DNA from: Microbacterium psychrotolerans | GTDB taxonomy: Bacteria; Actinomycetota; Actinomycetes; Actinomycetales; Microbacteriaceae | DNA: 46,251 bases | Assembly (NCBI RefSeq): GCF_031085295.1 | Contig: NZ_JAVFWO010000010.1 | Location: 1-46,251, forward strand | Direction: 5' to 3' | Shown here: piece after piece, positions 42,384 through 46,251 of the stretch | Position numbering within the stretch: position 1 is the first letter of the stretch | Layout of the letters: the number at the start of each line of letters is the position of its first letter | The notes under the pieces: model-generated | Database searches by the model: none | What the model was told of the DNA's origin: nothing | What the model saw: only the letters and a program-made list of their open reading frames with translations | Made by a program: the position numbers and the translations under genes

Positions 42384-44351
42384 ATGATCCGCGAGGACCG
42401 TCGACCGCTCCCGTCCGGATGGAGCGTCGTGCCGCGACTTGTGCGCGGAGCTCCTCCGGCGGTGCTGGTCGTGGTGGGCGCGCTCTCGCTGCTGGTCGGA
42501 CTTCTCATCGTGACCCGGCCCCTCACCTCTCTCGTCCTCCTGACCGTCTACGTGGGATTGAGTGCCATCTTCTCCGGGGTGGCACGGCTGGTCGCGGCGC
42601 CCGAGACAGCGCTGTGGTCCCGCGTCGGCTTCGGCGTCGTGTGGATCGCGCTGGGACTGGCGATCCTCCTCGGCCTCGGCCGCACTCTGGAGCTTCTCCC
42701 GGAGATCATCGCGGTGCTCCTGGTGCTCGGCGGTCTGGCGTCGATCTACGACGCGGTGCGGCGGGGGAGTGTCAGCCAGCGCGTGCTCGCCGGCGTCTGG
42801 GGCGGGGCACAGATCGCGTTCGGCATCCTGTCGTATGCCTGGCCCGACGTGACGGTGCTCGTCGTCGCGCTGATCTTCGGGGTGCGGACGGTGATCTTCG
42901 GCGCGTCGATGCTGGTCCGCGCCGTGCGCGCGTTCGTCGAGGGCAGACGCTCGGTGCCCGCCACCGGCGAGCCCGCCGGGCCGGTCCCGGAGAAGACGCG
43001 AACGTCTGCGCGAGACGTGCCCGACGCCGTGGATGCGGCCGCCGCTTCGGCGGAGGCGGCGCCTCAGGCCTCGGCATCCGACTCCGCCGCATCTGCGGGT
43101 CCGCCGAGACCTGCTCGTGCACGCGCCGCCTGGCTGGCCGCCGGCCGGTACGCCCTCTCCGCACTGCTGGTGGCGCTCGCCGCCGGCGGCTGGTGGGCGA
43201 ACGCGTGGTTCGAGGACGGCGCGCAGGTTGTGGACGCCTTCTACGACCCGCCGACCGTCGTGCCCTACGAGCACGGGCGGCTGATCCGCACGGACGACTT
43301 CTCGGGGCAGAAGCCCTCCGGCGCCGACGTCCGGCGCATCCTCTACACGACCCGCGACGCGAACGGACAGCCCGCGGTGGCGAGCGCGCTCGTGATCGTG
43401 CCCCAGCAGGCGCCACCGGGTCCGCGACCGGTCGTCGTCTGGAACCACGGGACGACCGGCGTCGCCCGTGGCTGCGCGCCGAGTCTGCGCGACGCGTCCG
43501 CCACGAAGTGGGCGATACCCGGCCTCGACGAGGCGCTTGCACGCGGATGGGTCGTCGTGGCGTCCGACTACGCCGGGCAGGGCGCTCCCGGCGTCTTCCC
43601 CTATCTCATCGGCCGCGGCGAGGCGCGATCCTCACTCGACGCGGTGGTCGCCGCAGGCGAGCTGGACGGTGTCACGCTGTCGAGCCGCACCGCCGTCTGG
43701 GGACACTCGCAGGGCGGGCACGCGGCGCTGTGGACGTCGCAGATCGCCGGCGACTACGCCCCCGACCTCGACATCCGGGGCACGGCGCTCCTCGCACCGG
43801 CCGCCGAGCCCGTCGAGCTGGCCGAGGAGCTGACCAGCGGCGACGCCAACGCGCTGCTGTCCATCCTCATCTCGTGGGTGCTCGTGCCGTACGCCGACAC
43901 CTACGACGACGTGGACCTCACCGACTACATCGCCCCGGGCTCGGAGGCCATCGTCCGCGAGATGACGCAGCGGTGTCCCTCCGAGCCCGGCGTCATCGTG
44001 TCGGTCGCGACCGCGCTCGGCGTCTCCGAGGACCGCCCGTTGTTCGTGGGCGACCTCACCACCGGTGCCCTCGGCCGTCGCCTCGCGGACAACACGCCCA
44101 CCGGGCCGTGGGAGCAGCCGATCCTCATCGCCTGGGGCGACGAGGACGAGGTCATCCCACCCCACCTGCAGCGCGAGTTCGTCGGGCGCCTGTGCGCGCA
44201 GGGCGACCAGGTCCGCAGCCTCGAGTACCGCGGCTACGACCACCTGCGCACCCTGCTCCCGGGCTCGCATTTCGTACCCGTTCTCATCGCGTGGACCGAC
44301 GCCCGGTTCCGTCACGCCGACACGCACGTCGACGACTGTCCCACCGAGTAG
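42384..44351 (+). CDS. Fusion of HdeD/DUF308-like membrane domain and secreted-lipase-like alpha/beta hydrolase
   Basis: This 655-residue protein has an N-terminal membrane domain of about six helices (about 20-190) resembling HdeD/DUF308 proteins (LLVGLLIVTRPLTSLVLLTVYVGLSAIFSGVARLV), a linker rich in Ala and Ser (about 190-245), another helix (about 245-265) and a C-terminal alpha/beta hydrolase. The hydrolase has the nucleophile elbow GHSQGG (Ser442), the acid in AWGDEDEV (Asp586 or 588) and His620 in YRGYDHL, like the LIP-family secretory lipases. The outer catalytic domain would act on esters at the cell surface. The ATG at 42384 is chosen over 42375 because the -10 hexamer covers the latter. 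Confidence 0.88.
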   Translation: MIREDRRPLPSGWSVVPRLVRGAPPAVLVVVGALSLLVGLLIVTRPLTSLVLLTVYVGLSAIFSGVARLVAAPETALWSRVGFGVVWIALGLAILLGLGRTLELLPEIIAVLLVLGGLASIYDAVRRGSVSQRVLAGVWGGAQIAFGILSYAWPDVTVLVVALIFGVRTVIFGASMLVRAVRAFVEGRRSVPATGEPAGPVPEKTRTSARDVPDAVDAAAASAEAAPQASASDSAASAGPPRPARARAAWLAAGRYALSALLVALAAGGWWANAWFEDGAQVVDAFYDPPTVVPYEHGRLIRTDDFSGQKPSGADVRRILYTTRDANGQPAVASALVIVPQQAPPGPRPVVVWNHGTTGVARGCAPSLRDASATKWAIPGLDEALARGWVVVASDYAGQGAPGVFPYLIGRGEARSSLDAVVAAGELDGVTLSSRTAVWGHSQGGHAALWTSQIAGDYAPDLDIRGTALLAPAAEPVELAEELTSGDANALLSILISWVLVPYADTYDDVDLTDYIAPGSEAIVREMTQRCPSEPGVIVSVATALGVSEDRPLFVGDLTTGALGRRLADNTPTGPWEQPILIAWGDEDEVIPPHLQREFVGRLCAQGDQVRSLEYRGYDHLRTLLPGSHFVPVLIAWTDARFRHADTHVDDCPTE

Positions 44352-44468
44352 GCGCCTCAGAACCTGGCCCCGGGGCCGGCTCGTTGCGCCTTCCTTCGAG
44401 ACTCCACGGCCCCGCGCAGCCGTGTATCGGACTCCCAGATCCACGCGCCGCGGCATCGGGTAACGTTG

Positions 44469-44497
44469 TAGGGTTCCGGCGCGCGTCGACGCGCCGG
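44469..44497 (+). promoter_or_regulatory. nusA promoter -10 (TAGGGT) and leader hairpin
   Basis: TAGGGT at 44469-44474 is followed by an 8-bp stem (44476-44483 with 44490-44497) that lies at the 5' end of the predicted leader. The ribosome binding site GGAGG (44512-44516) is 5 bases before the GTG. This contrasts with the leaderless genes around it. Confidence 0.45.
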
Positions 44498-44521
44498 TGA
44501 GAGCTGAATACGGAGGCCACT

Positions 44522-45511
44522 GTGGACATCGATCTCGGACTGCTGCGGACTGTCGAGCGCGAGAAGGAGATCCCCTTCGACGAGCTCGTGCGCATCATCG
44601 AACAGGCGATCCTGACCGCCTACGCCAAGCACACGTCGCCCACCGGCGAACTGCCCGAGGGCGCACGCTCGGAACTGGACCGCAAGACCGGTCACGTAGC
44701 CGTGTTCATCCCCGTCCTCGACGACGAAGGCGCCGTCATCGGCGAGGAGGAGTCGACTCCCGAGGACTTCGGACGCATCGCCGCATTCGCTGCGAAGCAG
44801 GTCATCAGCCAGCGTCTGCGCGACATCGCCGACGACGCCGTGCTCGGCGAGTTCCGCGGCAAGGAGGGCGACATCGTTGCCGGCATCGTGCAGCAGGGCC
44901 CCAACCCGCGCATGGTGCACGTGGATCTGGGCTCGGTCGAGGCCATCCTGCCGCCCGAGGAGCAGGTGCCCACCGAGGACTACGCGCACGGCGCCCGCCT
45001 GCGCGTCTACGTGACGTCGGTGGCCAAGGGCACCAAGGGGCCGCAGATCACCGTCTCGCGCACCCACCCGGGTCTCGTGCGCAAGCTGTTCGCGCTCGAG
45101 GTTCCCGAGATCCCCGCCGGACTCGTCGAGATCGTCTCGCTCGCTCGCGAGGCCGGCCACCGCACCAAGATCGCCGTCAAGGCGAACGACCCGTCCATCA
45201 ACGCCAAGGGTGCCTGCATCGGCGAGCTCGGCCGCCGCGTGCGCGCGGTGACCGAGGAGCTCGGCGGCGAGAAGATCGACATCGTCGACTACGACCCGGA
45301 GCTGGCGAAGTTCGTCGCCAACGCGCTCTCGCCCGCGAAGGTGACCTCGAGCTTCGTCCTGGATGCCTCGAACAAGGCCGTCCGGGCCCTCGTGCCCGAC
45401 TATCAGCTGTCGCTCGCCATCGGCAAGGAGGGGCAGAACGCCCGCCTTGCCGCCAAGCTCACCGGAGCCAAGATCGACATCCAGCCCGACAGCATTCTCG
45501 AGGAGGGCTGA
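44522..45511 (+). CDS. nusA: Transcription termination/antitermination factor NusA
   Basis: This 329-residue RNA-polymerase-binding factor modulates pausing, termination and antitermination. Its N-terminal domain (MDIDLGLLRTVEREKEIPFDELVRIIEQAILTAY), S1 domain (EGDIVAGIVQQGPNPRMVHVDLGSVEAILPPEEQ) and two KH domains (TRSHPGLV-like SRTHPGLVRKLFALEVPEI, then VPDYQLSLAIGKEGQNARLAAKLTGAKIDI) are all present. It lacks the acidic C-terminal repeats of E. coli NusA, as is normal for actinobacteria. The GTG has a GGAGG ribosome binding site 5 bases upstream. It leads the ylxR-infB cluster. Confidence 0.98.
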   Translation: MDIDLGLLRTVEREKEIPFDELVRIIEQAILTAYAKHTSPTGELPEGARSELDRKTGHVAVFIPVLDDEGAVIGEEESTPEDFGRIAAFAAKQVISQRLRDIADDAVLGEFRGKEGDIVAGIVQQGPNPRMVHVDLGSVEAILPPEEQVPTEDYAHGARLRVYVTSVAKGTKGPQITVSRTHPGLVRKLFALEVPEIPAGLVEIVSLAREAGHRTKIAVKANDPSINAKGACIGELGRRVRAVTEELGGEKIDIVDYDPELAKFVANALSPAKVTSSFVLDASNKAVRALVPDYQLSLAIGKEGQNARLAAKLTGAKIDIQPDSILEEG

Positions 45512-45582
45512 GCCGCTCCGGCGGCTCCGCCGCGCCGCGCAGAGCGAGGAAGGGTCCGGGGCATATCGCCCCGGGGTGTAGA

Positions 45583-45837
45583 ATGGAACCTGTACGAACG
45601 TGTGTCGGATGCCGCACGCGTGCTCCCCGGTCCACTCTCCTCAGGGTGGTCTCCATCGATTCCGTCCTCGTCCCCGACGAGCGCGCATCGATGCCCGGAC
45701 GGGGCGCGTGGGTGCACAAGACACCTGAGTGCATGGATGCCGCCCTGCGGCGCCGTGCCTTCGTACGCGCATTGCGTGTGTCAGGCCCGCTTGACACGCA
45801 GACCATCGACCAGTACCTACAGCGAACAAAAGGCTGA
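45583..45837 (+). CDS. ylxR: YlxR-family (DUF448) RNA-binding protein
   Basis: This 84-residue protein has the DUF448 signature VRTCVGCRTRAPRSTLLRVV and GRGAWVHKTPECMDAALRRRAFVRALR. YlxR is a small nucleoid- or RNA-associated protein (also called RnpM, a proposed RNase P modulator) conserved between nusA and infB. The ATG overlaps the sequence GTGTAGAATGG, with a weak GGGG 6 bases upstream. It is 71 bases after nusA and 91 bases before infB, in one transcription unit. Confidence 0.95.
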   Translation: MEPVRTCVGCRTRAPRSTLLRVVSIDSVLVPDERASMPGRGAWVHKTPECMDAALRRRAFVRALRVSGPLDTQTIDQYLQRTKG

Positions 45838-45928
45838 ACGGCTATGGAAACAAAGTGAACGGCTCGAAATGAGACCCGTCCGCGATTAACGGTCTGCCCT
45901 GCCTGGGTGGACCCAGACAGGAGAATTT

Positions 45929-46251
45929 GTGGCTGCCAAACCACGCGTGCACGAGATCGCTTCCGAGCTCGGCGTCGACAGCAAGGTCGCGCTCGAGAAG
46001 CTGAAGGCGCTCGGCGAATACGTCAAGAGCCCCTCGTCCACCATCGAACCCCCCGTGGCGCGCAAGCTGCGCGCTGCGCTCGAGGCCGACGGCGTCGGCA
46101 AGTCGACTGACGGCGCGCCCGCGGCAAAGCCCGCTGCCGCGTCGCCCGCCCCCGCAGCGGCGAAGCCCGGCGCGTCCGCGGTCAAGCCCGGTCCGGCCGT
46201 GAAGCCTGGTCCGGCGCGTCCCGCTGCGGCACCGGCGGCTCCCGCCGCCCC
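45929..46251 (+). CDS. infB: Translation initiation factor IF-2 (N-terminal part, runs off the window)
   Basis: The first 107 codons are visible. They start at GTG 45929 after the ribosome binding site CAGGAGAA and read MAAKPRVHEIASELGVDSK, the typical actinobacterial IF-2 N-terminus with VALEKLKALGEYVKSPSSTIEPPVARKLR (the IF2_N subdomain), followed by an Ala/Pro/Lys-rich linker (KPGPAVKPGPARPAA). The GTPase domain lies beyond the window. IF-2 positions initiator tRNA on the 30S subunit. The position after nusA and ylxR confirms the assignment. Confidence 0.97.
   Translation, partial: MAAKPRVHEIASELGVDSKVALEKLKALGEYVKSPSSTIEPPVARKLRAALEADGVGKSTDGAPAAKPAAASPAPAAAKPGASAVKPGPAVKPGPARPAAAPAAPAA

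Noticed and set aside
44375..44386. GGCCCCGGGGCC palindrome after the lipase fusion gene
   Set aside because: Self-complementary with no loop, so it cannot form a proper terminator hairpin.
1..46251. Mobile elements, prophage, CRISPR arrays or RNA genes
   Set aside because: I found no transposase, integrase, regularly spaced repeat array, tRNA cloverleaf or rRNA sequence.

Overview
The window is GC-rich chromosomal DNA of an actinobacterium, most likely Microbacterium or another member of the Microbacteriaceae. The grounds are high-GC codon use, frequent GTG starts, the conserved actinobacterial genes dxr, rip (site-2 protease), ispG, proS, nusA, ylxR and infB in that order, and a large set of leaderless-type promoters. 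I see no tRNA, rRNA, CRISPR array, transposase, integrase or phage gene. The region looks like stable chromosome, and no gap between genes exceeds about 230 bases.

Layout. 1-5129: the tail of a proline-rich protein with a strong terminator, an aldo/keto reductase, and a two-gene heterodimeric ABC exporter. 5192-10525: a PP2C phosphatase, an EccC/FtsK-like double ATPase and an APC-family permease. 10578-13740: a small DUF5655 protein, alanine dehydrogenase and a type II asparaginase on the minus strand, then a divergent OsmC-like protein. 13833-16833: a PlsC acyltransferase, a divergent FKBP lipoprotein and dxr. 16859-20096 (minus): a MurE-like ligase, a YcnI-type copper protein and a His-rich membrane protein. 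20191-23331: the site-2 protease and a YCII(DGPF)/ECF42 sigma pair. 23481-26835 (minus): a fused TrpE-TrpG anthranilate synthase behind a complete trp attenuator, and an LtrA-like membrane protein. 26975-30995: ispG, an APH-like kinase, a metallophosphoesterase and a BenE-like transporter. 31007-33507 (minus): a small membrane protein, pyroglutamyl peptidase and an RNB-domain ribonuclease. 33626-35355: an ECF sigma factor with a membrane-anchored partner. 35504-40725: proS, a LOG-family protein and a PhoX-type phosphatase. 40786-42245 (minus): a pyridoxamine-oxidase-fold protein and a DUF1206 protein. 42384-46251: an HdeD-like/lipase fusion, nusA, ylxR and the start of infB.

The two most interesting signals are regulatory. 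First, the trpEG gene is preceded by an 11-codon leader peptide with tandem Trp codons and mutually exclusive antiterminator and terminator hairpins; the leader ATG itself lies at the predicted transcription start. Second, at least fifteen genes here have a -10 hexamer of the form nAnnnT (often TAGGCT or TAGCGT) exactly 6 bases before the start codon, which predicts leaderless mRNAs and fixes many start codons. Protein-level points of interest are an orphan EccC-like ATPase next to PP2C, a DUF308/HdeD membrane domain fused to a lipase, a MurE paralogue with an atypical specificity loop, and an ECF sigma partner that lacks a classical zinc anti-sigma domain.
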